Positions 43,546 to 52,452 of a stretch of 64,000 nucleotides of DNA are shown here, piece after piece. This DNA comes from Algoriphagus winogradskyi (GTDB lineage: Bacteria; Bacteroidota; Bacteroidia; Cytophagales; Cyclobacteriaceae): positions 124,001 through 188,000 of the forward strand of contig NZ_FXUA01000001.1 in assembly GCF_900182815.1 (NCBI RefSeq), in the 5' to 3' direction. Position numbers and translations under genes: made by a program. How positions within the stretch are numbered: the stretch's first letter is position 1; the number at the start of each line of letters is the position of its first letter. Under the pieces are notes generated by a model, which made no database searches, was not told where the DNA came from, and saw nothing but the letters and a program-made list of their open reading frames with translations.

Positions 43546-44208
43546 ATGCCCCTACTCAAACTCGAAGACACGTATTTACATAAAGGAAAACGTAGAGCTC
43601 TAGTGACTTTGCTACGGGAAAAAGGAATCAAAAACGAGCGTGTCCTCCAGGCTATCAACACATTACCCAGACATTTTTTCTTTGATTCTGCGCTGATTTC
43701 ACATGCTTACGAAGACAAAGCCTTTCCAATAGGAGAAGGACAAACTATTTCACAGCCCTATACTGTAGCCTTCCAGACCGAACTGTTGGAAATCAAAGAA
43801 GGAGACCGAATTTTAGAAATCGGAACCGGTTCTGGATACCAAGGAAGCATCTTACATTTACTTGGGGCAGAAGTATTTACGATAGAATACCAGAAGAAAT
43901 TATTCGAAGGCACCAAGCGATTCCTCACTAGACTGGGAATAGAAATGCATCTATTCTATGGAGACGGAACGGGTGGTTTGCCTGCCTATGCACCTTATGA
44001 TAAAATAATTGTAACCGCTGGTGCTCCTGTGGTCCCGGAAGCTTTGATTCAACAATTGAAAATTGGTGGAATCTTGGTCATCCCAGTTGGCGATAAGCGT
44101 AAGCAAGCAATGCTGAAAATTACCAAGAAGTCCAGTACCCAAGTTGAGCAAGAAGAATTCGAAGGTTTTGCTTTTGTACCACTTTTGGGAAAAGACGGTT
44201 GGGGATGA
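43546..44208 (+). CDS. pcm: Protein-L-isoaspartate O-methyltransferase
   Basis: SAM-dependent repair methyltransferase acting on isoaspartyl residues of damaged proteins. The substrate and SAM motifs are AFPIGEGQTISQPYTVA (about 63-79) and ILEIGTGSGYQGSIL (about 91-105), with FYGDGTGGLP and YDKIIVTAGAPVVPEALIQQL downstream. Length 220 aa is normal. An inverted repeat (44209-44246) immediately after the stop may end transcription. Confidence 0.94.
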   Translation: MPLLKLEDTYLHKGKRRALVTLLREKGIKNERVLQAINTLPRHFFFDSALISHAYEDKAFPIGEGQTISQPYTVAFQTELLEIKEGDRILEIGTGSGYQGSILHLLGAEVFTIEYQKKLFEGTKRFLTRLGIEMHLFYGDGTGGLPAYAPYDKIIVTAGAPVVPEALIQQLKIGGILVIPVGDKRKQAMLKITKKSSTQVEQEEFEGFAFVPLLGKDGWG

Positions 44209-44246
44209 GGAAATTTCACTTTTGAAATTTTCAATTTGAAATTTCC
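44209..44246. repeat. Inverted repeat after pcm, possible terminator
   Basis: GGAAATTTCA (44209-44218) and TGAAATTTCC (44237-44246) are perfect inverted repeats with an AT-rich loop that repeats GAAATTT. There is no T run, so terminator function is uncertain. Confidence 0.45.
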
Positions 44247-44341
44247 GGCACACAACACTTCCTCGAAATAATATTCCGATAAAATCAATTCAATGATTTT
44301 CTAGCAAAATTTTATTTCTATTTTTGTTAAAATTTAGATTT

Positions 44342-44860
44342 ATGAGCACCAAGAAATTTGCAAGAGAGTCCGCAGTGATCATGACCGAAATGGTCCTTCC
44401 AAATGATACCAATACATTGAACAACCTCATGGGTGGTAAACTTATGCATTGGATGGATGTGGTAGCTGCCATTGCTGCTCAAAAGCATTCGAATAGCATC
44501 GTAGTGACTGCCTCAGCAGATAATATTTCATTCCAGCAACCAATAGCTCTGGGTAATGTAGTGACGCTAAAAGCTCAGGTAACACGTGCCTTCAACTCTT
44601 CCATGGAAGTTTTCATAGAAGTGACCGCAGAAGATATTCCTGCCAATAAAAAGGTGATGACACACCGCGCATTTTTCACATTTGTCGCTGTAAATGAGAA
44701 TAATAAACCTTCAAGAATTCCTGAGTTAGTTCCAGAAACTCCTGAAGAAATCGAAAACTTTGAAGGTGCTTTGAGAAGAAGACAATTGAGACTAGTATTG
44801 GCAAAAAGAATGAAGCCAGAAGATGCCGTGGAATTGAAATCCATTTTCAATTTGGATTGA
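44342..44860 (+). CDS. Acyl-CoA thioesterase (hotdog fold)
   Basis: Hotdog-fold acyl-CoA thioesterase of the YciA/BFIT-like type, hydrolysing fatty acyl-CoA. NLMGGKLMHWMDVVAAIAAQ (about residues 25-44) is the active-site helix and TASADNISFQQP (about 54-65) the following strand. The C-terminal about 50 residues extend past the basic fold. The ATG at 44342 is chosen because the family start (KKFARESAVIMTEMVLP) follows at once. Terminator at 44888. Confidence 0.9.
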   Translation: MSTKKFARESAVIMTEMVLPNDTNTLNNLMGGKLMHWMDVVAAIAAQKHSNSIVVTASADNISFQQPIALGNVVTLKAQVTRAFNSSMEVFIEVTAEDIPANKKVMTHRAFFTFVAVNENNKPSRIPELVPETPEEIENFEGALRRRQLRLVLAKRMKPEDAVELKSIFNLD

Positions 44861-44887
44861 TTAGAATTCAACGGGATAAAAATAACT

Positions 44888-44919
44888 AGGGGTGATAGAG
44901 ATATTACCCCTCTTTTTTT
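44888..44919 (+). terminator. Terminator after thioesterase
   Basis: AGGGGTGATA GAGA TATTACCCCT is a 10-bp stem with one G-T pair, followed by CTTTTTTT. Confidence 0.8.
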
Positions 44920-44950
44920 GTGTTAAGGCGAATTTTGAGCAATTTCCGAC

Positions 44951-45526
44951 ATGGAAAATATGAGTATTCAGGAGCTCCAGCATATCATTACCGAAGATCT
45001 TTTTTTCTTCGAAAAAGATCCTAAAGCCGATTTAGCAAAACAGGATTCAATTCACTCTGCAGAAGTAGAAAAACCAAAGACTCTTCCGAAAACAGTACAT
45101 CTACCGGGTGCAACACCACCCAAAGAAGAACTTAAACCTGAACCCTTGCTGGTTCGTGGCAAATTCGAAAAAGGTATTCTTGTCCTACATGAAGAGGCGC
45201 GGTTAAAACCGGAAGTGATGGAAATGTTGGTAAACATGATCAACGCTGTGGGACATTCCATGAATGAAGTTGGGATGCTTTCTTCCGCAGAACTAGAAGG
45301 TAGAACCCTAGCTGAGCTTTATGACCTAAATGCACACATCGTTCTTAAGTTCGGGCGTTTAAAACACCCCATCAATGCCTTACCCGCTTCGGATTATCAA
45401 GTTCATACAGAAAAGGAAACGGAATACCTTTTCGCAGATGCGCTCACAACAATTTCCGAAGACAAAGCACTCAAAGGAAAGCTTTGGAACACTCTTAAAG
45501 TACTATTTAACATTTCTAAAAAATAA
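44951..45526 (+). CDS. Hypothetical protein, first gene of kinase-like operon
   Basis: A 191-aa soluble protein, not recognised. The N-terminal part (1-75) is Pro/Lys/Glu-rich and probably disordered; the C-terminal part from about 80 (LHEEARLKPEVMEMLVNMIN onward) looks helical with Leu- and Ala-rich stretches. Its stop overlaps the next start by one base (TAATG at 45524-45528), so it is translationally coupled with the DUF3817 gene. Confidence 0.65.
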   Translation: MENMSIQELQHIITEDLFFFEKDPKADLAKQDSIHSAEVEKPKTLPKTVHLPGATPPKEELKPEPLLVRGKFEKGILVLHEEARLKPEVMEMLVNMINAVGHSMNEVGMLSSAELEGRTLAELYDLNAHIVLKFGRLKHPINALPASDYQVHTEKETEYLFADALTTISEDKALKGKLWNTLKVLFNISKK

Positions 45527-45843
45527 TGAGCCTCACACCGCAACAACATACCTGGGCAAAGCGCTTTCGTTGGATTTCACTTATTGAAGGTACATCAACG
45601 CTAGTTTTATTTTTCATTGCTATGCCTCTCAAATACATGTGGGACTATCCGCTAGCTGTCACTTATGTAGGATCTATTCATGGAGCTCTTTTCATTATTT
45701 ACATCTGCACGGTTTTTCCGACGGCTCATAAGTTAAAATGGAATTTCAGTAGAACATTCTTTGCTATTATCGCTTCAATTTTGCCATTTGGACCATTTAT
45801 TTTTGATAGGAACCTAAAAAGCAGTCAACACGTGGAATTGTAA
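45526..45843 (+). CDS. DUF3817 integral membrane protein
   Basis: A 105-aa membrane protein of the DUF3817 family with three hydrophobic helices (about 12-36, 41-64, 73-93). Typical features are RWISLIEGTSTLVLFFIAMP and GSIHGALFIIYI. Function unknown. It overlaps the upstream gene by one base and is 3 nt from the kinase-like gene downstream. Confidence 0.82.
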   Translation: MSLTPQQHTWAKRFRWISLIEGTSTLVLFFIAMPLKYMWDYPLAVTYVGSIHGALFIIYICTVFPTAHKLKWNFSRTFFAIIASILPFGPFIFDRNLKSSQHVEL

Positions 45844-45846
45844 ACA

Positions 45847-46869
45847 ATGGCATTAATCAGCAAAAAGAAGCGCATATACCCTATCAGCCCTGGACTACGA
45901 CGCTACCTGATTAAGTATTCCCGTGAAGTGGATATTCCAATCCACTATTATGAATTGCTACGTTATTCCAGTTCTATTGCACTTTACGATTCAAAGGAAC
46001 AAGACACTCTTTGGGAAACGGTTTTCTACGATCAATCCGATCGTGAGGAAATTCACCTGAACGTCAAAAAGATCTATGCCCTCCTGAAAGCAGGTGGAGA
46101 TATGTCTGTCATGGAGCATCTATATGTGGACAGAATTGATCTGTGTGTTTATGGGAATACCCAGCCTTTCCGTGTGAGAATTGTAAACAGAATCAACGAT
46201 AACTTTGATTACTTCTATGTCAAAAATGCTGATGCGTCACGCGTGTATGGGCTGGAATTTGAGCATTTACTTTCACCAAATAGGATTTCTTACCTCGTTC
46301 ATCAAAACACATTGATAGAGGAACATATCGCTGGAATTCCTGGAGATAAGTTCATGCGTGCTCACATGACGGATCCGCATTTGAATCCCATTCGATTAGC
46401 CAAGGAATTTGTCAAATTCAACGAGCGTTGCTTCGTGAGATTACTTGGAGATATGCACTCCTCTAATTTTGTGATAGACGTTACTCCTGATTTCGAAGAG
46501 ACTCATTATAGAATCCGGGCAATAGATTTTGATCAGCAATCGTATGAGGGGAAAAAGTCCATTTACCTGCCCCAATATTTTAAGGAAAACAATGTGCTGA
46601 TTCAATTGGGGATGAAATACATCACTCCGGAATCCATGGTGCAATACCAGAAAGAAGAGCGAGCATTAATTGCTACTCGACTCAAATCTTCCCGGCAAGG
46701 CATCTTAGATATATTGCGTTCTATGGAACATGACACGATTTCATTACCGGAGAATATAGCATCCCTGAAAATCGATTTAGCCAAACATTATGGAAATGAT
46801 AAGTTCCTGGAATGCAAGAACATGGGGCAAATCATGAAAACTAGTCTTGAGGAACTTATTAAGAAATAA
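45847..46869 (+). CDS. Atypical kinase-like protein, function unknown
   Basis: Not assignable to a named family by me, but kinase-fold signatures are present: a candidate ATP-lysine in FYVKNAD (Lys126), a hinge-like LIEEHIAGIPG (156-166), a catalytic loop LLGDMHSSNF (199-208, Asp202 and Asn207) and a metal site AIDFDQ (225-230, Asp227). The layout GDxxxxN...IDFD resembles aminoglycoside/choline-kinase-like (APH) phosphotransferases. 340 aa, no signal peptide. It ends the three-gene unit with the hypothetical and DUF3817 genes. Substrate unknown, and activity could be absent. Confidence 0.65.
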   Translation: MALISKKKRIYPISPGLRRYLIKYSREVDIPIHYYELLRYSSSIALYDSKEQDTLWETVFYDQSDREEIHLNVKKIYALLKAGGDMSVMEHLYVDRIDLCVYGNTQPFRVRIVNRINDNFDYFYVKNADASRVYGLEFEHLLSPNRISYLVHQNTLIEEHIAGIPGDKFMRAHMTDPHLNPIRLAKEFVKFNERCFVRLLGDMHSSNFVIDVTPDFEETHYRIRAIDFDQQSYEGKKSIYLPQYFKENNVLIQLGMKYITPESMVQYQKEERALIATRLKSSRQGILDILRSMEHDTISLPENIASLKIDLAKHYGNDKFLECKNMGQIMKTSLEELIKK

Positions 46870-46875
46870 TTGTTC

Positions 46876-47736
46876 TTATTTTATCAATTTTCGTAAGTAA
46901 CCTCCGTAGCCACTTTTCCCTAATTTATCTGCAGCCTGAAGTAGCTTTTCTTCCCCGATAAACCCAGCTCTATAGGCGATTTCTTCGATGCAGCCAATTT
47001 TCAATCCTTGTCGCTCTTCTATTACTTCTACGAATTGAGCTGCTTGCAAAAGTGACTGATGAGTTCCGGTATCTAGCCAAGCGGTTCCTCTATTTAGAAT
47101 AGCAACTTGCAGCTCACCCATTTTCAAATACTCCGTATTGATATCCGTGATTTCGAGTTCACCACGGGGGCTTGGTTTGATTTTCTTGGCAATTTCCACC
47201 ACTCTATTATCGTAAAAATAAAGCCCTGGTACAGCGAAATTTGATTTTGGATTTTCTGGCTTCTCTTCGATAGAAATTGCTTTCTGATCATCATCAAATT
47301 CCACAACTCCGTATCGCTCAGGATCATTGACATGATAGGCAAATACTACTCCACCCTTTGGATTGGTGTGTTCCTTCAGCGTATTGTGAAGACCAGATCC
47401 GTAAAATATATTATCGCCCAATATCAAAGCAACATCATCGTCCCCAATAAACTTCTCTCCAATAATAAAAGCCTGAGCCAAGCCATCAGGGCTAGGCTGA
47501 ACAGCATATTCAAACCTGCAACCAACTTGTGATCCATCACCTAATAATCGCTGAAATGCATCAGTATCTTCCGGTGTAGTAATGATTAGTACCTCAGTAA
47601 TTCCTGCCATCATGAGCACCGAAAGCGGATAATAAATCATCGGCTTGTCATAGACTGGCATCAGCTGCTTACTTACCGATATGGTCAAAGGATAAAGACG
47701 AGTTCCAGACCCACCGGCCAAAATAATTCCCTTCAT
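46876..47736 (-). CDS. rfbA: Glucose-1-phosphate thymidylyltransferase
   Basis: Makes dTDP-glucose from glucose-1-phosphate and dTTP, first step of dTDP-L-rhamnose synthesis. [11 protein letters not shown] (8-18) is the nucleotide-binding signature, with [17 protein letters not shown] (about 108-115) and [11 protein letters not shown] (about 167-177). The ATG at 47736 starts the conserved MKGIILAGG. rfbBCD are not nearby. It is convergent with the kinase-like gene, with 6 nt between stops. Confidence 0.94.
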   Translation of the reverse strand: MKGIILAGGSGTRLYPLTISVSKQLMPVYDKPMIYYPLSVLMMAGITEVLIITTPEDTDAFQRLLGDGSQVGCRFEYAVQPSPDGLAQAFIIGEKFIGDDDVALILGDNIFYGSGLHNTLKEHTNPKGGVVFAYHVNDPERYGVVEFDDDQKAISIEEKPENPKSNFAVPGLYFYDNRVVEIAKKIKPSPRGELEITDINTEYLKMGELQVAILNRGTAWLDTGTHQSLLQAAQFVEVIEERQGLKIGCIEEIAYRAGFIGEEKLLQAADKLGKSGYGGYLRKLIK

Positions 47737-47941
47737 ATAGTTAGTTGAATAAGTTTTGAGTTTCAATTCCCTTTTATTCCAAAAATGGATCCAAATCTAT
47801 CTACTGCCAATACGATAAATGAGGAATTTTAGAAATAGTCAAGACAATAATCAGAGATAAAAGACAGAAATTAACCTTAGATTAAGGCTTAAAGCTACTG
47901 AAAGCCCAATAATTAAAAAAATAAGATAACAAATCTAGAGA

Positions 47942-49222
47942 ATGAAGGTACTTTTTGCGGCTTTGGGAACATGTGGAGATATCGAGCCATTTTTGGCTCA
48001 GGCTGAGATTTTTTCTGAGGCGGGTCAGGAAGTTACTTGCCTTTTCCCGGAGCAATTTAGAGAATCCGTGACCCAACTTGGGTATGATTTCATCGGCTTT
48101 GACAAAGGATTTCTGGAATTGCTGGAATCCCAAAGTGGCAAAAATATCATGGGAGGCGGAGGAAATGCTTGGAAGCAGCTCAAAAACTATTTCAAACTAG
48201 CCAAAAACTCTCTCAGTTTACAACATCTACTGATTGCCCAGCAGCGTGATGCGCTCAACAATCTTAATCCCGATAGAATCGTGTTTCACGCCAAATGCCT
48301 GTATTATATTATAGCAGCTATGGCCAATCCGACTCGATTTACTTTTCTCACTCCCATTCCATGCCTCACGCACACCTCTTCAGAATATCCTCACATTGGT
48401 TTTGGAAAGTGGAAACCCTTTAGTAAAATCTGGAATTTAAAATCGTATAGCCTCGTAAATGCATCTAGAAGGCTGGCAATGAAGAAATTTATCGGTAAGT
48501 ATTATTCAGATTTTCCTTCAATTGAAATCAGCAGCAATACCATTAAAGACTTTGAACTTACTCAACTACAAACCATCTATACTGTGTCTCCAGCACTTTT
48601 TCCAAGACCAGAGAATTGGCCAGAGACCGCAAAAATCGTAGGCTACTTTTTCAGAAACCAAGTCAAGGCATTTCAGCCAGCCCGAGAGCTGGAAGACTGG
48701 CTACAGAAATATCCAAAAGCTATCTTGCTCACTTTTGGGTCAATGAGTAATACTAAGCCTAAAGAACACTCCAAAGCGATCATCAATCTTCTCCAAAAAA
48801 ACAAAATCCCAACTATTGTAAACACATCTTGGGGTGGCCTCGAGCAAATCGAAAACAGTGAGGAATCCATTTTCTATGTCAATCAAATACCTTACGACTG
48901 GATACTTCCACAGCTTTATGGAATTATATATCATGGAGGCTCTGGCACTACGCACCAAGGAGCAGCACATGGCTGTGTGCAAATGATTGTTCCTCACATT
49001 ATCGATCAATATTTTTGGAATAGAATTATAGAAAACCGTAGATTAGGACCACTAGGAATAAGTATTCATAACTTGGACATAAGGAAATTTGAGATAGCTT
49101 TGATTGACTTTTGGACAAATCCTGAATATGCGGCAAATGCAAAGAAGATCGCCGGAAGGATTAAACTTGAAACCAATAGGGATACCGTACTCAACTTTGT
49201 TTTGAATCCAACATCAAGCTAA
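47942..49222 (+). CDS. GT1-family glycosyltransferase
   Basis: GT-B fold glycosyltransferase like the sterol/macrolide UDP-glycosyltransferases. The N-terminal GDIEPFLAQAEIFSEAGQEVT resembles GT1/GT28 starts. The C-terminal nucleotide-sugar site is YHGGSGTTHQGAAHGC with IVPHIIDQYFWNRII (about residues 330-360). No signal peptide or transmembrane helix. The acceptor is unknown, perhaps a lipid or small aglycone. The GH32 gene starts at the very next base after the stop codon (TAAATG). Confidence 0.85.
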   Translation: MKVLFAALGTCGDIEPFLAQAEIFSEAGQEVTCLFPEQFRESVTQLGYDFIGFDKGFLELLESQSGKNIMGGGGNAWKQLKNYFKLAKNSLSLQHLLIAQQRDALNNLNPDRIVFHAKCLYYIIAAMANPTRFTFLTPIPCLTHTSSEYPHIGFGKWKPFSKIWNLKSYSLVNASRRLAMKKFIGKYYSDFPSIEISSNTIKDFELTQLQTIYTVSPALFPRPENWPETAKIVGYFFRNQVKAFQPARELEDWLQKYPKAILLTFGSMSNTKPKEHSKAIINLLQKNKIPTIVNTSWGGLEQIENSEESIFYVNQIPYDWILPQLYGIIYHGGSGTTHQGAAHGCVQMIVPHIIDQYFWNRIIENRRLGPLGISIHNLDIRKFEIALIDFWTNPEYAANAKKIAGRIKLETNRDTVLNFVLNPTSS

Positions 49223-50710
49223 ATGAAAATCAAAACTATACTCTCTTTCTTCATCTCTACGCTTCTATTCGCGGGTTGCCAATCAGATAATGAGATTATT
49301 TTTGAAGCTCAGGTCACTGAAGCATACAGGCCAGTTTACCATTTCACACCGGAATCGGGCTGGATGAACGATCCCAATGGACTTGTGTATTTGGATGGGG
49401 AATACCACCTTTTTTACCAATATTATCCAGACAGCACAGTCTGGGGGCCTATGCATTGGGGACATGCTGTCTCTAAAGATATGGTGGATTGGGAGCCACT
49501 TCCGATAGCGCTCTATCCGGATAGTCTAGGCTATATTTTCTCAGGAAGTGCGGTAGTCGATACCGAAAACAGTTCTGGGTTAGGAACAACGGACAATCCT
49601 CCCCTAGTAGCCATTTTCACCTATCATGATGCTGAACTAGCCAATACAGATTCCGAGACATTTCAGAGTCAGGCAATCGCCTTTTCGCTGGATAAGGGTA
49701 GGACTTGGGAGAAATATGCAGAAAACCCAGTATTAGCTAACCCTGGAATTCGTGATTTTCGCGATCCAAAAGTCTCTCAGCTCACCAATCCAGATGGTTC
49801 TAAATCATGGATAATGACTCTGGCAGTTCTCGATCATATTAATTTTTACAGCTCACCGGATTTAAAAAATTGGTCCTTATTAAGTGAATTTGGACAAACG
49901 ATTGGAGCACATGGTGGAGTTTGGGAATGTCCGGATTTACTTCCTTTCAAAACACCATCAGGAGAGGAGAAATGGGTATTGCTAGTTAGCATAAACCCAG
50001 GTGGCCCACAAAACGGCTCTGCAACTCAATACTTTATCGGGGATTTTGAAAATGGGCAGTTCATGCCAGATGACAATATGATTCGATGGATTGACTATGG
50101 CCCTGACAACTACGCTGGCGTCACTTGGAGTAACCTTCCTAATGAGCAAAACAGAACCCTCTTCATTGGATGGATGAGTAATTGGCTATATGCAAATGAA
50201 GTTCCTACGAAAGCTTGGAGATCTGCAATGACAGTTCCCAGAGAGTTGAGTTTATTTGATGTAGATGGGACTTTGCTATTGAAATCATCTCCTGCACAAG
50301 AGCTTGAACAATTACGATCTGCTGAGTTTGGGATCAAAGGAGAGAGTTCTTCTCTACCATCTGAGGCAGTAGAAATCACTGCTGCTATAGAATCTGATAC
50401 TTTCTTGATGACATTCTCAAATGAAAATGGTGAAAGTCTAATTATCTCAAAGGAGAATGGATTGGTAAGTATAGACCGTAGAGATGCAGGAAATAGTGAT
50501 TTTAATAATGATTTTAGTGCCATGCACTCCGCTCCTATGAGCTGGGAAGCAAAAGACATCCGAATTTTTATGGATGCTTCATCAATTGAATTATTCGTAA
50601 ATGATGGAGAGTTAGTAATGACTTCCATTTTATTTCCGTCTAGTCCTTGGAACAAGCTAGAGATTTCCGACAATCTCAATGCCTTAAAAATATACAACTT
50701 GAAAAATTAA
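49223..50710 (+). CDS. Glycoside hydrolase family 32 lipoprotein (fructan hydrolase)
   Basis: Exported beta-fructosidase (levanase/inulinase/invertase type). A lipobox LFAGC (Cys19) predicts a surface or periplasmic lipoprotein. The three GH32 acidic residues are in WMNDPNG (nucleophile Asp50), FRDPK (near 180) and WECPD (Glu near 235). A C-terminal beta-sandwich follows from about 350 (including EITAAIESD and SIELFVNDGE). It releases fructose from fructans or sucrose. No SusC/D pair or fructokinase is adjacent; its partner is the GT1 gene just upstream. Confidence 0.93.
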   Translation: MKIKTILSFFISTLLFAGCQSDNEIIFEAQVTEAYRPVYHFTPESGWMNDPNGLVYLDGEYHLFYQYYPDSTVWGPMHWGHAVSKDMVDWEPLPIALYPDSLGYIFSGSAVVDTENSSGLGTTDNPPLVAIFTYHDAELANTDSETFQSQAIAFSLDKGRTWEKYAENPVLANPGIRDFRDPKVSQLTNPDGSKSWIMTLAVLDHINFYSSPDLKNWSLLSEFGQTIGAHGGVWECPDLLPFKTPSGEEKWVLLVSINPGGPQNGSATQYFIGDFENGQFMPDDNMIRWIDYGPDNYAGVTWSNLPNEQNRTLFIGWMSNWLYANEVPTKAWRSAMTVPRELSLFDVDGTLLLKSSPAQELEQLRSAEFGIKGESSSLPSEAVEITAAIESDTFLMTFSNENGESLIISKENGLVSIDRRDAGNSDFNNDFSAMHSAPMSWEAKDIRIFMDASSIELFVNDGELVMTSILFPSSPWNKLEISDNLNALKIYNLKN

Positions 50711-50825
50711 GATAGTGGGCCTATTGCCTTCACGAAGTATTTTAATAGGTATATCCGCTTTTCTACCAGTAAGGTGGCAAAAGCAATGTAAGATCTGTTA
50801 AACTTAAGATTTGGGGCCACTTCGG

Positions 50826-50884
50826 TCTTCGGTCTTCCAACCTGATAAGCAAAGAATCTAAGGTGACTGGCATCATTGCGGATA
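50826..50884. repeat. Dispersed intergenic element, copy A
   Basis: Begins TCTTCGGTC and ends TTGCGGATA. It aligns without gaps to 59683-59741 with about 38 of 59 positions identical, including TCTTCGGTC, AGCAAAG and TTGCGG. It lies in the non-coding gap after the GH32 gene. Confidence 0.4.
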
Positions 50885-50925
50885 ATCATAATTTTAATTT
50901 ACCTTTATTCTTTATTTCAACACAA

Positions 50926-51270
50926 ATGAAAAAACAGCTGTCATTCCTAGTAATTTCCCTGAGTTGGGTGATCTGGTTTATAGCTGTTTTCGCATTTCCT
51001 GTCTCAACTACCTCTACCCATACAGACTTCTCCCACGATTCTGTATCCAATCATATACAGCTTAGTGCTAATCCATTAAGCGCAGGTATTGACATACTTA
51101 AAATTCCCGAATTTAAAGTAGACTGGAGCTTAAACTACAAGTTAAATTCCGATTACAAATTTGAATTAATCAGTCCATACAAGGCTTATTTATCGCCTTC
51201 ATTTTTCAAAAAGTCACTCCCACTTTTCGACGTCAAAGACACTTTTATACATTTTTTCTACACTTGGTAA
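50926..51270 (+). CDS. Hypothetical membrane-anchored protein
   Basis: A 114-aa protein starting at ATG 50926 with a hydrophobic N-terminal helix (SFLVISLSWVIWFIAVFAFP) that may anchor or export it. The remainder is Ser/Leu/Phe-rich (KVDWSLNYKLNSDYKFELIS) and ends in IHFFYTW. No family recognised. It is followed 68 nt later by another single-helix orphan, but no function can be given. Confidence 0.45.
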   Translation: MKKQLSFLVISLSWVIWFIAVFAFPVSTTSTHTDFSHDSVSNHIQLSANPLSAGIDILKIPEFKVDWSLNYKLNSDYKFELISPYKAYLSPSFFKKSLPLFDVKDTFIHFFYTW

Positions 51271-51337
51271 AATAACATAGAATCCAGTTCAGCGATGCTG
51301 AATCGCATAAAATTCTATTCATTTTAACCAATTTCCT

Positions 51338-51832
51338 ATGATCTCAATAGATCCAGTTACACTCGCTGTGACTTCATTTGCTATGGTGGCTACTGCTTCA
51401 CCATTTGTATATTACAGTTATAAAATCAAAAAGTTAAACTCAGCTAATCTCGCCTCATTTGAGGAGTTTGCTAGCGCTAATAACTCCTTCCCTACACAGC
51501 ATGAACGTTGGAGAAATCATTATCATCTCGGCTTAGATATTCAACATAAAAAGTTGATATATCACAGATTTGGAAGCTATCCTGAGCAAAGCATGGTGGA
51601 CCTCAAAGAGGTAAACAAAGTAAGTATTCAAGAGAAAAGTCGCATGGTAAAGGTAGGTAAGGAGAAGCGTCATATTCTTGAATACCTTGCCTTGCAATTT
51701 CATTTTAAGGACTCAAATCATTCTCCGAAAACAATAGAAATGTATGATGGAGAGCTATTTACTGATGTTGCTGGAGAACGTGGAATTGCCGAAAAATGGC
51801 AAAAAATACTTGAAAAACAGCTAAAGGATTAA
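51338..51832 (+). CDS. Hypothetical protein with N-terminal transmembrane helix
   Basis: A 164-aa protein. Residues about 6-28 are hydrophobic (LAVTSFAMVATASPFVYYSY), followed by a basic soluble domain with KLIYHRFGSYPEQSMVDLKE and several Lys/His-rich strands. No known family. A terminator follows at 51902. It may be a small inner-membrane protein with a cytoplasmic domain. Confidence 0.6.
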   Translation: MISIDPVTLAVTSFAMVATASPFVYYSYKIKKLNSANLASFEEFASANNSFPTQHERWRNHYHLGLDIQHKKLIYHRFGSYPEQSMVDLKEVNKVSIQEKSRMVKVGKEKRHILEYLALQFHFKDSNHSPKTIEMYDGELFTDVAGERGIAEKWQKILEKQLKD

Positions 51833-51901
51833 TCCTTTTAATCCTTAAAAAATGGTGTCAAATGACTCTAAAATATCATAAATGATTCAATTGATTATGC
51901 A

Positions 51902-51930
51902 AGACCCGGTTAGCTAACTGGGTCTTTTTT
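51902..51930 (+). terminator. Terminator after 51338 gene
   Basis: AGACCCGGTTAGC followed by TAACTGGGTCT forms a near-perfect stem with one mismatch and a small loop, followed by TTTTT. Confidence 0.8.
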
Positions 51931-52006
51931 ATTAATCTGCTTTCCGTTTTATAACTCAAAAATCGATAATTTGTAAATCTTAAACATTCCAGTTTTTAAT
52001 CCAATT

Positions 52007-52441
52007 ATGTCAGATACCCCTATTCATAAAGAGTATTCCAACGGAGAAGTTACCATCACTTGGGAACCACATAAATGCATTCATTCCAAAAATTGTGTCA
52101 AAGGCCTCCCTTCTGTATTTGATTTTGAAAAAAGACCTTGGGTAAAAGCAGATGGAGCAAGTACGGAGGAAATTGTAAAGCAAATAGATAAATGCCCAAG
52201 TGGTGCACTTGGCTACTATTTCAAAGAAGAAAAAGAAACAAGCTCAGGAGATGTGATGTCTGAGCAATTGGTGGAAGTAATGCCCAACGGTCCTTTGATG
52301 GTCTATGGAAACCTGAAGGTGAAGCTCCCTAATGGACATATCAAAAACCAAAGTAAGGTCTCAGCTTTTTGCAGATGTGGTTCCAGTCAAAACAAACCTT
52401 TCTGTGATGGCACACATAAGAAAATTAATTTCCAAGGATAA
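52007..52441 (+). CDS. Fused 4Fe-4S mono-cluster and CDGSH iron-sulfur protein
   Basis: A 144-aa protein with two iron-sulfur modules. Residues about 15-70 are a divergent 4Fe-4S mono-cluster domain (KCIHSKNC, then DKCPSGALG). Residues about 112-140 are a CDGSH domain with the ligand pattern CRCGSSQNKPFCDGTH (Cys, Cys, Cys, His). The connection between them includes MSEQLVEVMPNGPLMVYGNL. CDGSH proteins hold a 2Fe-2S cluster with one His ligand and serve in redox or cluster transfer. It is 11 nt upstream of the KefF-like gene, so an operon is likely. Confidence 0.88.
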   Translation: MSDTPIHKEYSNGEVTITWEPHKCIHSKNCVKGLPSVFDFEKRPWVKADGASTEEIVKQIDKCPSGALGYYFKEEKETSSGDVMSEQLVEVMPNGPLMVYGNLKVKLPNGHIKNQSKVSAFCRCGSSQNKPFCDGTHKKINFQG

Positions 52442-52452
52442 AGGCAGTATAG

